A DNA stretch of 46,417 nt from an uncultured Prevotella sp. (GCA_958369755.1 CATXJC010000013.1:1-46417); one strand, 5' to 3'. Shown: positions 34,175 to 43,299, numbered from the stretch's first letter. The notes: generated by a model from the letters alone, not told the origin. A program made the numbers and translations.

Positions 34175-35398
34175 TTACTTGATAGAGATGAGATTGCCAC
34201 CCTTGATCTCTTTGGTGCCGTTATAATCAAGCAGGGTGCCTGATACAACCACCTTCTTGCCTGGTACAAGGATACCCTTGGTTTCCTCTGTCCACTTTGC
34301 ACCATCGATGTTGAAGCAACGGAATACATCGAGCGTCTTGCCTTCTGTATCCTTACCGTCGTCAGAGATAACGAATGTACCGTTACCATACTGGCCTGTA
34401 TCTACATCTTTCACCTTTACGATGATACCGGTAGCATAAACCTTTGCATCGCCTGCTGTACCGGCATTGATCTTCTCCAGTGCCTGAGCCACGGTGTAAG
34501 GCTTCTCCAATGTACCGCCTGTTTCTGATGCCTTCAGGTCATCCGTGTTGCGAAGCACAATCTGCCAGGTGTTGCCGAATCGGGTGAAGATACCGGTAAT
34601 ATCGAATACACCCTGTGGAACCACCTCGTTGGCAAACTTAGAATAACCCGAGTTGCGCACTACCAGATTGCTGCTGCTGATCTTCTTGCCCGTTTCAGCA
34701 TCAATCAGTTCCAGACTCGTATTGGTATCATCTGGCGCCCATACGTTTGTGCCGTTAGCTGAAGCAAACTTCACCTTCTTCAGAGTCATCAGCTTGCCCA
34801 CGTTAGCATCCATATAGGCTGCATCAGTAAGCTTTGTCAGGTCAAACTCCTCTGGCACTACCGTGCTTGCATCAGCCTCGCCAGGGTTCAGAATCTTGAA
34901 GTGCTCGTTCCATACGGCACGTTCTATCTTACCCATACTAAGCGTTCCGTCAGAGAGTTTGGTGTTTACACCGCCAATCTGAGGCAATTTTCTGTAATTT
35001 CCGATATAGAGTCCCTTCAGATTGATGAGAATCTCTTGGCCTACAGGGAGATACCCCGATAGTCCGCTTCCGTTGATGCCTATGATGATAGCACCAGACG
35101 CATCCTGCACGCTCACCTGGTTGTAGATATTGCCACTGACATCGTTGCCCGTCACTACCGCCTTGATCATCATGTCCTTCTCGATCAGCTTGTAGGCATC
35201 CGTGGAGCTGTTGACAACTGAGGCAAACTGGGTCTTCAAATCTGCTATGCTGATCACATTCTTCTCCCTCAGGCTGTTGTTGCCATATGGAGCTGCAGGC
35301 ACCTTCTCGGTCAGGTCTGGGTCAGCATAACCGTCGCCCATACACGACCCCAGAGTCAGTGCCAGGAATGCCAATGCTATGAATTTTATCTTTTTCAT
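34175..35398 (-). CDS. DUF5689 lipoprotein
   Basis: A 407-residue lipoprotein (MKKIKFIALAFLALTLGSC, Cys 19). Residues about 45-285 match DUF5689, a domain common in Bacteroidetes surface lipoproteins encoded beside TonB-dependent receptors. The C-terminal 110 residues are another copy of the module YTVAQALEKINAG ... VISDDG ... LISIK seen in the proteins at 32679 and 27905. It lies 44 bp upstream of the third operon gene and 71 bp downstream of the receptor. Most likely it is the surface partner of that receptor, replacing SusD. Confidence 0.88.
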   Translation of the reverse strand: MKKIKFIALAFLALTLGSCMGDGYADPDLTEKVPAAPYGNNSLREKNVISIADLKTQFASVVNSSTDAYKLIEKDMMIKAVVTGNDVSGNIYNQVSVQDASGAIIIGINGSGLSGYLPVGQEILINLKGLYIGNYRKLPQIGGVNTKLSDGTLSMGKIERAVWNEHFKILNPGEADASTVVPEEFDLTKLTDAAYMDANVGKLMTLKKVKFASANGTNVWAPDDTNTSLELIDAETGKKISSSNLVVRNSGYSKFANEVVPQGVFDITGIFTRFGNTWQIVLRNTDDLKASETGGTLEKPYTVAQALEKINAGTAGDAKVYATGIIVKVKDVDTGQYGNGTFVISDDGKDTEGKTLDVFRCFNIDGAKWTEETKGILVPGKKVVVSGTLLDYNGTKEIKGGNLISIK

Positions 35399-35469
35399 TG
35401 TTCTTTCTTTTTATTGTTATAGAGAAACGGGATTGCTCCCTGTTCTTTATGTTAAAGAGAAACTGCTCT

Positions 35470-38073
35470 TTAGAATCTGTAAGATACCTGGAACATGCCG
35501 TTGGTTCCCCAGGTGTAATACTTCTTAGGATTCTTAGAGAACTGGTAGTAGCGTGGGTTCTTCACCTCGCCGTTGCTGTCCAGTGTATAGCTTGAACGTG
35601 AGTTCTGCTCATATCCGCCTGTTACGATGGTCTGGTTGTTCAGCAGGTTGGTAATCATGAGGTTGAAGTTGAGTGAACCCTTCTTCAGTCTCACACTCTT
35701 TCCTATGCTCAGGTCAACCATCCATCCTCCGTGACCCTTTTCCTGGGCTACAGCGTCCTCTCTCCAGCTAGTCTCGTCCTCCGTCATCACTTCTGGGAAG
35801 ATTTCAGAGAAAGCTCTGTGTGCCTTGTGACGGTTCTTCAGCGTCTTCTCATATCTGTAGCTTGGAGAATAAGAGAGGTAGATGCGGTCGTAGTAGTTGG
35901 CATTGAGGTTGACGAACCATCCGTTTACGTGGGCATTGAGACCGATGCTTCCCACTGTGAGCGGTGTGCCACTCTCGCGCATATTCATCACGTAAGCCTT
36001 GTCCTGGTAAACCTCAGCACTCTTTGAGAGCATGTATACGGCGTTTACATTGTTGATGTTTTTCGCCTCGCTCATAGCGCCCAGGGTCTTCAGGTCGAGC
36101 CATGATGTGAGCTTGAACTTAGCGCCCACCTCTACACCATAGTATTCCTTCTTCAGTCCGGTCATGCTCACGTAGGTGAATGAATTCTCATCATCGTTGT
36201 AGAAGTTCTGCCATTCCGTAACGTTCTCCAGTCGGCTGTAGTATCCGCTCACGTTGGCACTCAGCCATGCGTTGCGATACAGGTAACTGAATTCAGAGCT
36301 GAAGATGCGCTCGTTCTTGAGGTTAGTCACGAAGTCGTTGCTGATTTCCGGTGCGATGAAGGCTGTGTTTGCCATCGGTGCACGCAGCTCGTATCCGGCT
36401 CCTATGCTGAAGGCATGGCCTCTGCCCATATCCACGTTCAGGCTTCCCTTTACGCCACCGTCCAGGAAGTTGGCTGTGCCGCTCTTGCCCTGACTGTTGT
36501 TCGGTGCCATACCGTTGCGCATGTAGCCGCGGCGGTTCATTCCGGTATATCCGATACGTCCGCTCAGCATCGCCTTCATGTTGTAGAATTCGGCTGTATA
36601 GGTGCTCCATGCGTTTGCCTTGTTAACGTCGATGCGATAGTCGTAACCGAACTTGTCGCCCTCGTAAACCAGCTTGCCTGTGTTGTTAGGACCGGCTGTG
36701 TTCAGGTCGTACTGCACACGTGGGTCGGTCTTAGGATAATCGCCCAGGGCATAGGTGTTGATGTTGTGGAAGATGGCACCGCCCAGCATGTCTTCCAGTG
36801 TCTGATAGTGCTGGTTGGTACTCTTTCCGAGCATGATGCCTGTTGCCAGGTTCGATTTCTTTGTCAGCTTGGTGTTCAGAACGGATGACAGGCTCAGGGT
36901 CAGGTTGTCGTTGTGCTTAGCCTGAACATAGTAGAGCAGATCCTGTCCGTTCTTGGCTGCCTGCTGGTTGGCATAGTACAGTCGGTCCCAGTTAATCTGT
37001 CGGTTCTGCTTGCTTGCCTGCCAGTAGTTTACGGCGTTGTTCCAGTTTTCCCAGGTATACATGTTGTTGCCGTTCTTGTAGTCGCCCCATACATAGTAGT
37101 TGGCTGATGGCATGTTCTTCCAGTAGTCTGGCTGTGGATTCTCTGCGTTGTTGTAGTTGAGCTTGGTGCTCTTGTACATAGAGTATTTTCCGAACACCGA
37201 TGTGGTGAGCTTCATCTGGTCGTTGATTTCCCAGTCCCATGTAGCGATAGCCGAAGGGGCAAAGTCGTTCACTACGCGTGAGTTTCTCTTGTGTCCGTTC
37301 AGGTATCCCCAGTATGGGTTATACTGGTAGTCGTTTGCCAGCCAGTAAGCCTCGTCGGTAGATGCTCCCTGGGTGCTTCTTTCTGTCGGGTTACCCCATG
37401 TTGAGAAGCTCAGCGAGTGGCCGTTCATCCACTTCTTCTGTACACCGAAGAAATAGGAGAGGGCGTTGTAGATGGTTCCCTCTACGTATCCCTGGTTAGC
37501 CCAACGGTAGGTGAGACCGGCTGTGATGGCCCATCCCTTCTCGTTGAAACCGCTGGAGTAGGAGTAGAGTCCGCGCAGGGTATAGTTGCGGTTGGCAACA
37601 CCTACGCTGGCATACTGTCCTTCCTGCATGCTTCCGGCACGGAAATCATAGTTGTTGGAGCCTGCCATGCCCGTCATCGAATAGCCGTTGGCTTCGAAAG
37701 GCAGGGCGAAGTCTACGTTTCTGGAGAATCGATTCAAACCGCCGATGTTGGAGAAACGGAACTGTCCGGTTTCCATATCGTTCATGGAAGCACCGTTGAT
37801 ATAGACATCGTTGTACTTCTGGTTGAAGGCACGGTAGCGGAAACGTGCAGGCGAGAACAGATAACCTGCCTGGCTCGCGTATACGTTGCTGGTAGAATTG
37901 AGGATGGTGACATTGGATGACATGTCATCGTCCTCGCCCAACTGTGCCTCGGAGAAGGTGAAAGCATTCTCGTCGAGTCCCTGGGCTATGTTCTGGTCAG
38001 TCTTTTCGTTCTGAGCCATAGCCAATGAACACGAGAAGAGCGCTAACATTGCTAAGTTTACTTTCTTCTGCAT
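35470..38073 (-). CDS. TonB-dependent receptor-like outer-membrane barrel
   Basis: An 867-residue outer-membrane protein with a signal peptide (MQKKVNLAMLALFSCSLAMA). A plug-like region follows soon after (about 50-170, RFRYRAFNQKYNDVYINGASMND), then a long beta-barrel of aromatic-rich strands ending in the C-terminal Phe (FQVSYRF). The N-terminal carboxypeptidase-like domain usual in SusC-type proteins is absent, and no SusD follows; the DUF5689 and OB-fold lipoproteins take that place. It imports a substrate across the outer membrane, probably with TonB. The substrate is unknown; neighbouring nucleases suggest nucleic-acid fragments. First gene of a three-gene operon. Confidence 0.9.
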   Translation of the reverse strand: MQKKVNLAMLALFSCSLAMAQNEKTDQNIAQGLDENAFTFSEAQLGEDDDMSSNVTILNSTSNVYASQAGYLFSPARFRYRAFNQKYNDVYINGASMNDMETGQFRFSNIGGLNRFSRNVDFALPFEANGYSMTGMAGSNNYDFRAGSMQEGQYASVGVANRNYTLRGLYSYSSGFNEKGWAITAGLTYRWANQGYVEGTIYNALSYFFGVQKKWMNGHSLSFSTWGNPTERSTQGASTDEAYWLANDYQYNPYWGYLNGHKRNSRVVNDFAPSAIATWDWEINDQMKLTTSVFGKYSMYKSTKLNYNNAENPQPDYWKNMPSANYYVWGDYKNGNNMYTWENWNNAVNYWQASKQNRQINWDRLYYANQQAAKNGQDLLYYVQAKHNDNLTLSLSSVLNTKLTKKSNLATGIMLGKSTNQHYQTLEDMLGGAIFHNINTYALGDYPKTDPRVQYDLNTAGPNNTGKLVYEGDKFGYDYRIDVNKANAWSTYTAEFYNMKAMLSGRIGYTGMNRRGYMRNGMAPNNSQGKSGTANFLDGGVKGSLNVDMGRGHAFSIGAGYELRAPMANTAFIAPEISNDFVTNLKNERIFSSEFSYLYRNAWLSANVSGYYSRLENVTEWQNFYNDDENSFTYVSMTGLKKEYYGVEVGAKFKLTSWLDLKTLGAMSEAKNINNVNAVYMLSKSAEVYQDKAYVMNMRESGTPLTVGSIGLNAHVNGWFVNLNANYYDRIYLSYSPSYRYEKTLKNRHKAHRAFSEIFPEVMTEDETSWREDAVAQEKGHGGWMVDLSIGKSVRLKKGSLNFNLMITNLLNNQTIVTGGYEQNSRSSYTLDSNGEVKNPRYYQFSKNPKKYYTWGTNGMFQVSYRF

Positions 38074-38342
38074 AGTTTATATGTTTTAAATATTAATAGA
38101 TCGGCAACAGTGATTTCTTTGAGCAGTGATGATATATTTATAGTCCCGTTGGATTTTGTTTAGGTAAACTGTAAGGGGGACTTATCATGGTTTCTGGTCT
38201 TGTGTCTTCTGTCCCGATCAAAAATAATTATAAGTGCTGCAAAGTAACAAAAAATTTTTTTAAAAGAGAAGTTATTTATGTTAAAAATGCATGAAAACTG
38301 AAAAAATATTCGTTTTTATGGAGATATTTCCGGTTTTTTAGG
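38074..38342. other. Divergent intergenic region, no gene
   Basis: Between the TonB receptor start and the nuclease/phosphatase promoter. I see no ORF, repeat or strong hairpin. An imperfect -7 box for the receptor (TTACTTTG, minus strand, 38247-38240) is the only candidate signal. Confidence 0.4.
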
Positions 38343-38350
38343 TATCTTTG
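38343..38350 (+). promoter_or_regulatory. -7 box of the EEP gene
   Basis: TATCTTTG 67 bp before the ATG at 38418, in an AT-rich context, with no exact TTTG at -33. Confidence 0.6.
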
Positions 38351-38417
38351 CTGCGTATTTCCTTATGAATTTAAGAAATACATATATAATAAGGTATACA
38401 TTAATAATTAATATTGT

Positions 38418-39488
38418 ATGAGAAAACAATTGCTCTTGCTGGCTGCCCTCCTCATGATAGGGCTGGGCGCTACAGCACAGAAAAAGAAGTCGCAGACTTC
38501 CGGCAACAGGCAGTTTCAAGTGTATGCTGTAGGTTTCTATAACCAGGAGAACCTCTTCGATACCTGCCATGATGCCGGTAAGAATGATTACGAGTATCTC
38601 CCTGCTAAGGGATGGAATGGTATGAAATATACCAATAAACTCAAGAATATGTCGCGTGCACTTGCCGACATGGGTACCGATGTGCTGCCTAACGTGGGCT
38701 GTGCCTTCATCGGTCTTTCTGAGGTTGAAAATGCCAACGTGCTGAAGGATCTCACCGCACAGCCGCCTCTCAAGGCAAGAAACATGCAGTTCTGCCATAT
38801 CGAGGGTCCCGATAAGCGAGGCATCGATTGTGCACTGCTCTATAATCCGGCACTCTTCACGGTGAAGAACACCCGATTGGTGCCTTACGTACAGGAACTC
38901 GCCAAGGATTCAGCCTACAAGACCCGTGGTTTCCTCACTGTTCGCGGTGAACTGGCGGGCGAGGATGTGGCGGTTATCGTATGCCACTGGCCAAGCCGTT
39001 TCTCCGTTTCGTTCTATCGCGAGAGCGGAGCACGCCAGACTAAGGCTGTAAAAGACAGTTTGCTGAAGTTGAACCCGACGATGAAGGTGTTCGTGATGGG
39101 TGATATGAACGATGATCCTACCAATGCCAGCATGCACAAGGTGCTGAAGGCGAAGGCTGAAATCAGCGAGGTGGGTGCCGATGATATGTACAATCCATGG
39201 TACAACATCCTGGCTAAGGAAGGCAAGGGAACCCTGTTCTACAGCGGTTCATGGAATCTCTTCGACCAGATTGTCATCACGCCTAATCTCCTGAACAGGG
39301 ATAGTAAAAACAAGGACTACAGTTCTCTGAAGTTCTGGAAGAACCACATCTTCCGCCGCGATTACCTCATCCAGCAGGAGGGTCAGTACAAGGGTGCTCC
39401 TTTGCGTACCAAGGCAGGCGGCAGATGGCTTAACGGCTACAGCGATCACCTGCCGGTAGTGATGTACCTGGTGAAGGAAAAGAAGTAG
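38418..39488 (+). CDS. Secreted endonuclease/exonuclease/phosphatase (DNase I fold)
   Basis: A 356-residue exported EEP-superfamily enzyme with signal peptide MRKQLLLLAALLMIGLGATAQ. The fold's motifs are in order: FYNQENLFD (about 40-48), LSEVEN with the metal Glu (about 100), RGIDCALLY, CHWPSR with the catalytic His, GDMNDDP, FDQIVIT and SDHLPVV near the C-terminus. The family includes nucleases and phosphodiesterases; NQENLFD and the overall form are those of Bacteroidetes secreted nucleases. It is divergent from the TonB receptor operon, and the next two genes follow at 3 and 15 bp, so it heads an operon. Confidence 0.92.
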   Translation: MRKQLLLLAALLMIGLGATAQKKKSQTSGNRQFQVYAVGFYNQENLFDTCHDAGKNDYEYLPAKGWNGMKYTNKLKNMSRALADMGTDVLPNVGCAFIGLSEVENANVLKDLTAQPPLKARNMQFCHIEGPDKRGIDCALLYNPALFTVKNTRLVPYVQELAKDSAYKTRGFLTVRGELAGEDVAVIVCHWPSRFSVSFYRESGARQTKAVKDSLLKLNPTMKVFVMGDMNDDPTNASMHKVLKAKAEISEVGADDMYNPWYNILAKEGKGTLFYSGSWNLFDQIVITPNLLNRDSKNKDYSSLKFWKNHIFRRDYLIQQEGQYKGAPLRTKAGGRWLNGYSDHLPVVMYLVKEKK

Positions 39489-39491
39489 AAA

Positions 39492-40061
39492 ATGGTAGAG
39501 AATCATCCTTTTGAGCCGTGGCTGCCCGAGAATGCGCGGCTGCTGATGCTCGGCACGTTTCCGCCTGCAGAGAAGCGGTGGTGCATGCCCTGGTATTATC
39601 CCAACTTCCAGAATGATATGTGGAGGATATTCGGGATTATCTACTTCCAGGATAAGTTCCATTTCGTGGATGTAGAGAAGAAGACCTACCGCCTCGATGC
39701 TATTAAGGAATTTCTCAGGGAGAAGGGCGTCGCCATCTATGATACTGCACAGCAGGTGATACGCACCAAGAATACGGCATCCGACAAGGACCTGCAGATT
39801 GTGCAACCTGCCGATCTCGACGGCATGCTCCGCCAGCTGCCCCATTGCAGGGCGGTGCTCACAGCCGGCCAGCTTGCCACGAAGGTATTTTCAGAACACT
39901 TCGGCATCAAGGAAAAGCCTGAAATGGGAGGTTATGCAGAATTCCAGTTCGAGGGCCGCAGACTCCGTCTGTACCGCATGCCCTCCAGTTCCCGTGCCTA
40001 TCCTATGGCAGTGGAGAAGAAGGCTGAATTTTACCGCAAGATGTTTGATGAAATCTTATAG
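39492..40061 (+). CDS. Uracil-DNA-glycosylase family protein
   Basis: A 189-residue protein of the UDG superfamily (Mug-like size). The N-terminal LLMLGTFPPAEKRW is the motif A position (GxxPG in classic members), PWYYPNFQNDMWRIFG contains the conserved Asn region, and MPSSSRAYP near the C-terminus is motif B-like. No iron-sulfur cysteines. Members remove uracil or mismatched bases from DNA; activity here is not assured because motif A is divergent. It starts 3 bp after the EEP stop. No signal peptide. Confidence 0.82.
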   Translation: MVENHPFEPWLPENARLLMLGTFPPAEKRWCMPWYYPNFQNDMWRIFGIIYFQDKFHFVDVEKKTYRLDAIKEFLREKGVAIYDTAQQVIRTKNTASDKDLQIVQPADLDGMLRQLPHCRAVLTAGQLATKVFSEHFGIKEKPEMGGYAEFQFEGRRLRLYRMPSSSRAYPMAVEKKAEFYRKMFDEIL

Positions 40062-40076
40062 AAAAGAAGAAAGAAT

Positions 40077-40700
40077 ATGAAAGATAAAGTGACCGTTATT
40101 GGCATTGCGGGAGGCACAGGCTCCGGCAAGACTACTGTGGTGAAGAAACTCGTAGAAGTGCTGCCGCCTCATTATGTGGCTGTGGTGCCCCTCGATTCAT
40201 ATTATAACGATACCTCGCAGATGACCGAGGAAGAACGTCATCAGATCAACTTCGACCACCCGTCGGCATTCGATTGGAAGCTTTTGCACCAGCAGCTCGC
40301 TGATCTGCGTGCTGGCAAGGCGATAGAGCAACCCACCTATAGTTATATCAAATGCAACCGTGAACCGGAAACGGTTCACGTTGACCCCAAGCCGGTTGTG
40401 ATCATCGAAGGCATCATGACGCTGGTGGACAAGAAGTTGAGAGACCTGATGGACCTGAAGGTGTTCGTGGATACCGATGCTGATGAGCGCCTGATACGCA
40501 ACATTCAGCGTGATACCATCGACAGGGGTCGCACCGTATCGATGGTGGTAGACCGATACCTCAAGGTCCTGAAGCCGATGCATGAGCAGTTTATCGAACC
40601 CACCAAGCGCTATGCTGACATCATCATTCCGCAAGGTGGCGAAAACCTCAAGGGCATCGGTATCCTCTGCAAGTATGTAGAGGGACTGATAGAGAAATAA
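40077..40700 (+). CDS. udk: Uridine kinase
   Basis: A 207-residue P-loop kinase (Walker A GGTGSGKT, residues 12-19) phosphorylating uridine and cytidine in nucleoside salvage. PLDSYYND (nucleoside-site Asp), FDHPSAFDW, the R-rich lid RNIQRDTIDRGR and IIPQGGEN are typical. It follows the UDG-like gene by 15 bp and ends an operon that begins with a secreted nuclease, so salvage of ribonucleosides released outside the cell is a natural reading. Confidence 0.95.
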   Translation: MKDKVTVIGIAGGTGSGKTTVVKKLVEVLPPHYVAVVPLDSYYNDTSQMTEEERHQINFDHPSAFDWKLLHQQLADLRAGKAIEQPTYSYIKCNREPETVHVDPKPVVIIEGIMTLVDKKLRDLMDLKVFVDTDADERLIRNIQRDTIDRGRTVSMVVDRYLKVLKPMHEQFIEPTKRYADIIIPQGGENLKGIGILCKYVEGLIEK

Positions 40701-40761
40701 AAATATTTTTGCTCAAGCATTGCATTTCTATTGCAAAATAAAGATTTTTAGGAATAGAATA

Positions 40762-40804
40762 GGGCGGGCTTCTTCGCAAGAAGAGGTCCGTCCGAGTGTT
40801 TTAT
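40762..40804 (+). terminator. udk terminator
   Basis: GGGCGG with CCGTCC and CTTCTT with AAGAAG form one hairpin with a 3-nt loop, followed by TGTTTTAT. Confidence 0.7.
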
Positions 40805-40825
40805 GGGGCCGTTATTTCTTAGCAC

Positions 40826-40863
40826 TAAAAAACGTGCACACCATAAAGAATGGCATGCACGTT
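40826..40863 (-). terminator. Terminator of the 429-residue protein gene
   Basis: AACGTGCA..CC (40831-40842) pairs with GG..TGCACGTT (40852-40863), and the minus strand continues with six T, 24 bp after the stop. Confidence 0.8.
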
Positions 40864-40886
40864 CCGATTACATATCTAATAAAAAA

Positions 40887-42176
40887 TTATTCCTCTTCCT
40901 CCTTCTCAAAAGCCTCTACGAAAGGCTGGTGGAAACCCTGGAAGATGCGGAGATACTCGGCTCGCACCTCATCACTCTCCTCAAAAAGATTCAACTCGCC
41001 ACGCTTGTGAGCCTTCAGCATACTGCTGTAACGGCGAATCTTACGCTTGTAGTTCCTTGCCATCAACGCATCTGCCTGAACAGGATTCTGACTGACATAC
41101 GAAAAGGCACAAAGCTGCTTCATGAACATGTCGAACACCGGATTGTCATGACTCCAGTCGTCCTCACTCAGCCAGAACCACTGGAAATGATACTTCTGCT
41201 CCAGTGCCATCAGATGCTGCCCCAGCTCGTCAATCTCCATGCCCTTCTGCATCTGCTCCTCAGCAAAAGCTACCAGAGATGCCGCATCTACATTCAACTC
41301 AACCTCGTGAGACAGCGTGGTGCCCTCAATCTGAATGCGCCAACGGTGATTCCTGTTCTTGATGAGCGCAGAATTCGTGTTCATCAGCAACTCAGAAAGC
41401 TTGCCCTCGGTAGGAATCTGATCTACTACCGAAAGACGGTCGCGCTGGTTGCGAACCACCAGCTGATGGTCCTCATGGCGCAATACACACATGTAAACCA
41501 GCCTGTTGCTGTCGAGCTGAAGGGTGAAACGATCGTTGTTGTCATCGCCCACAAATTCGTAGGTGTAGTCATCCACCTTATCCTGCGGAATGCTCAGCTC
41601 GCCATGCACCTTGTTGCCCTCGGCATCGTAGAGCGAGAAACCGATGTAAGGAATCTGAAGACGGAGGACAACCGGATTGCCGCCGTCCTCAGGAATCAGG
41701 GTAACAGCCAGTCCGTCATCGCCGAAATCATCCTTGCGGCATACGAATCCGTCATCCGTCTTCTCAGCTTTCTCCACCTTCACCTCGCCGTGGCGCCACC
41801 AGAAATCGAAGGTGATGGTCTGGTCGTCCTCAGCGGCTACACGGATGAAATCCTCGATGTCCTGACCCAGGTAAATCACCTTGGCAGGCTCAATCTCCTC
41901 ATCGTCATCGCCCAGCGCGCGCACCCACATCTCGCCCGGAACAGGATCATCTTCCCATTCGGCATCAGTAGGGGCTGCAGTAGATTTGAAAACGAGGAAA
42001 ACCATTCTTTCTTCTTCCCTCGTGCCATCTTCGCGGCACGTGAAGCACTTCGCCTCCTTAGGGATGAAGAATGGGGTTAACAGGTACGGGTTTTTGCATA
42101 ATGCGGTATACTCTACCTCGGTCCATGCCGGGAGAGCGTGTGTATTTGTCTTGTCTGTCATATTCTCTTGTTGCAT
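40887..42176 (-). CDS. Acidic protein of unknown function, 429 residues
   Basis: I do not recognise a family. There is no signal peptide or membrane segment, so it is probably cytoplasmic. It is acidic, with several DDD/EE clusters. The N-terminal half (about 20-290) looks beta-rich, containing TFDFWWRHGEVKVEKAEK and SIPQDKVDDYTYEFVGDD. The C-terminal part (about 290-429) is helical, with EEQMQKGMEIDELGQHLMALEQKYHF and a final EEEE. The start is the ATG at 42176 or a second ATG five codons later. It has its own promoter (42261-42291) and terminator, so it is monocistronic. Prevotellaceae-restricted distribution would be my guess. Confidence 0.78.
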   Translation of the reverse strand: MQQENMTDKTNTHALPAWTEVEYTALCKNPYLLTPFFIPKEAKCFTCREDGTREEERMVFLVFKSTAAPTDAEWEDDPVPGEMWVRALGDDDEEIEPAKVIYLGQDIEDFIRVAAEDDQTITFDFWWRHGEVKVEKAEKTDDGFVCRKDDFGDDGLAVTLIPEDGGNPVVLRLQIPYIGFSLYDAEGNKVHGELSIPQDKVDDYTYEFVGDDNNDRFTLQLDSNRLVYMCVLRHEDHQLVVRNQRDRLSVVDQIPTEGKLSELLMNTNSALIKNRNHRWRIQIEGTTLSHEVELNVDAASLVAFAEEQMQKGMEIDELGQHLMALEQKYHFQWFWLSEDDWSHDNPVFDMFMKQLCAFSYVSQNPVQADALMARNYKRKIRRYSSMLKAHKRGELNLFEESDEVRAEYLRIFQGFHQPFVEAFEKEEEE

Positions 42177-42260
42177 ATAATTCTTGAGTTGGTCCTATAT
42201 CTTTTCATCATCCGGCGTGTGTGGCAGGACGAGGGGGATGTTGATCCCAAAAAACGGTTG

Positions 42261-42291
42261 CAAAGGTAATGCAAAATCGAGACACTACAAA
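42261..42291 (-). promoter_or_regulatory. Promoter of the 429-residue protein gene
   Basis: On the minus strand TTTG (42291-42288), a 19-bp spacer and TACCTTTG (42268-42261). Confidence 0.78.
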
Positions 42292-42330
42292 ATATATCAC
42301 CTATTTTTTTAATTATTTTACGATTCAATA

Positions 42331-42362
42331 TTTGGTGCTTCCAAAAAATAGTTGTAGTTTTG
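42331..42362 (+). promoter_or_regulatory. Promoter of the lipoprotein gene at 42374
   Basis: TTTG (42331-42334), a 20-bp spacer and TAGTTTTG (42355-42362). The transcript would have a leader of only a few bases before the ATG at 42374. Confidence 0.75.
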
Positions 42363-42373
42363 CATCTGAAATA

Positions 42374-43234
42374 ATGAATAGAAAGATGAAAGTCAAGACA
42401 ATACTCACACTGGCGCTAGCCGCCACAACCCTCGCAGCATGTCATAGGGGAAAGAAACCACCACGTATGGACAATTCGAAACTCGCCATCAGCCTCTCGA
42501 AACCGGCAAAGGGCGACAGGGCTATTTACGGACTTGCCTGCCTGGGCTGCTCGGATACCGCGCTGGTGCTGCTGCCCAACGGAGGTGGCGACCCCGTAAG
42601 ATACAACATTCTGGATGCCACTCGCAACCATCAGGTGTTTGGAGATATAGAGGTGGGCGACTGGGTTTGCGTGATGCCATGCGAGGAGAAGGATGAGAAG
42701 AACCGTGCCGACATGGTGATAGATCTGGACCAGCTGAAGGCCACCTGGACCTATCCGGTGATGCCGAAGCTGCGCGATGTATCGCATCTGAGTAAGCGCC
42801 AGCAGACGAGAATCCTTGCCAATATGCCCGACAGCATCGTAGAAACCTATATGGTACCGCGCCAGTATGGCTTCACCCTGAAACGCATGAGCGAGGCGAT
42901 GGCCGTGGGCAGGGTGATGATAAACAAAGATGTGGACGACGACAGCCCGGTAGAATATCCTGATGTGCCTCAGTATACGGAATGGCATGCCTACAACGGC
43001 AAACTGATTCTGGTGCAGGGCCACCGCGAGCTGGATGGCGTGGTGATCAACGAAAAGACGAAGCGCGATACCTTCACCTTTGTATATATGAAGGGCGACA
43101 GTCTGGCTCTCTCTGATCGTGAGGGCCGCATCCAGGGTTTCCACCGCTCGCTCAATGCGATGAAGGCCAACGCCAAGGCCCATGCTGCAGCCGAGAAGCT
43201 GAACAGCAAGATGAAGAAGGAAATATTGAAGTAA
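42374..43234 (+). CDS. Lipoprotein of unknown function
   Basis: A 286-residue lipoprotein. The frame is open from 42269 but the promoter at 42331-42362 overlaps that part, so the start is 42374 or the nearby ATG at 42386 (MKVKTILTLALAATTLAAC, lipobox LAAC). The mature protein begins with GLACLGCSDTALVLLP, continues with a beta-rich domain (DIEVGDWVCVMPCEEKDEKN) and has a helical C-terminus. I do not recognise a domain. It lies about 115 bp upstream of the OadA-like gene but that gene has its own -7 box. Confidence 0.78.
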   Translation: MNRKMKVKTILTLALAATTLAACHRGKKPPRMDNSKLAISLSKPAKGDRAIYGLACLGCSDTALVLLPNGGGDPVRYNILDATRNHQVFGDIEVGDWVCVMPCEEKDEKNRADMVIDLDQLKATWTYPVMPKLRDVSHLSKRQQTRILANMPDSIVETYMVPRQYGFTLKRMSEAMAVGRVMINKDVDDDSPVEYPDVPQYTEWHAYNGKLILVQGHRELDGVVINEKTKRDTFTFVYMKGDSLALSDREGRIQGFHRSLNAMKANAKAHAAAEKLNSKMKKEILK

Positions 43235-43291
43235 ATTACATAATAAATATAAAAAAAGAGGCGAATAGGACGATTTCTCAATTTTTTTGTC

Positions 43292-43299
43292 TAATTTTG
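43292..43299 (+). promoter_or_regulatory. -7 box of the OadA-like gene
   Basis: TAATTTTG, 51 bp before the ATG at 43351; no TTTG at the right -33 spacing. Confidence 0.6.

Noticed and set aside
35470..38073. Calling this a SusC of a SusCD glycan-utilisation locus
   Set aside because: No SusD follows, the N-terminal carboxypeptidase-like domain is missing and no glycoside hydrolase lies nearby.
40803..42080. 425-codon open frame on the plus strand
   Set aside because: Antisense to the 429-residue protein gene, which has its own promoter, start and terminator; the translation looks like a mirror artefact rich in Leu/His.
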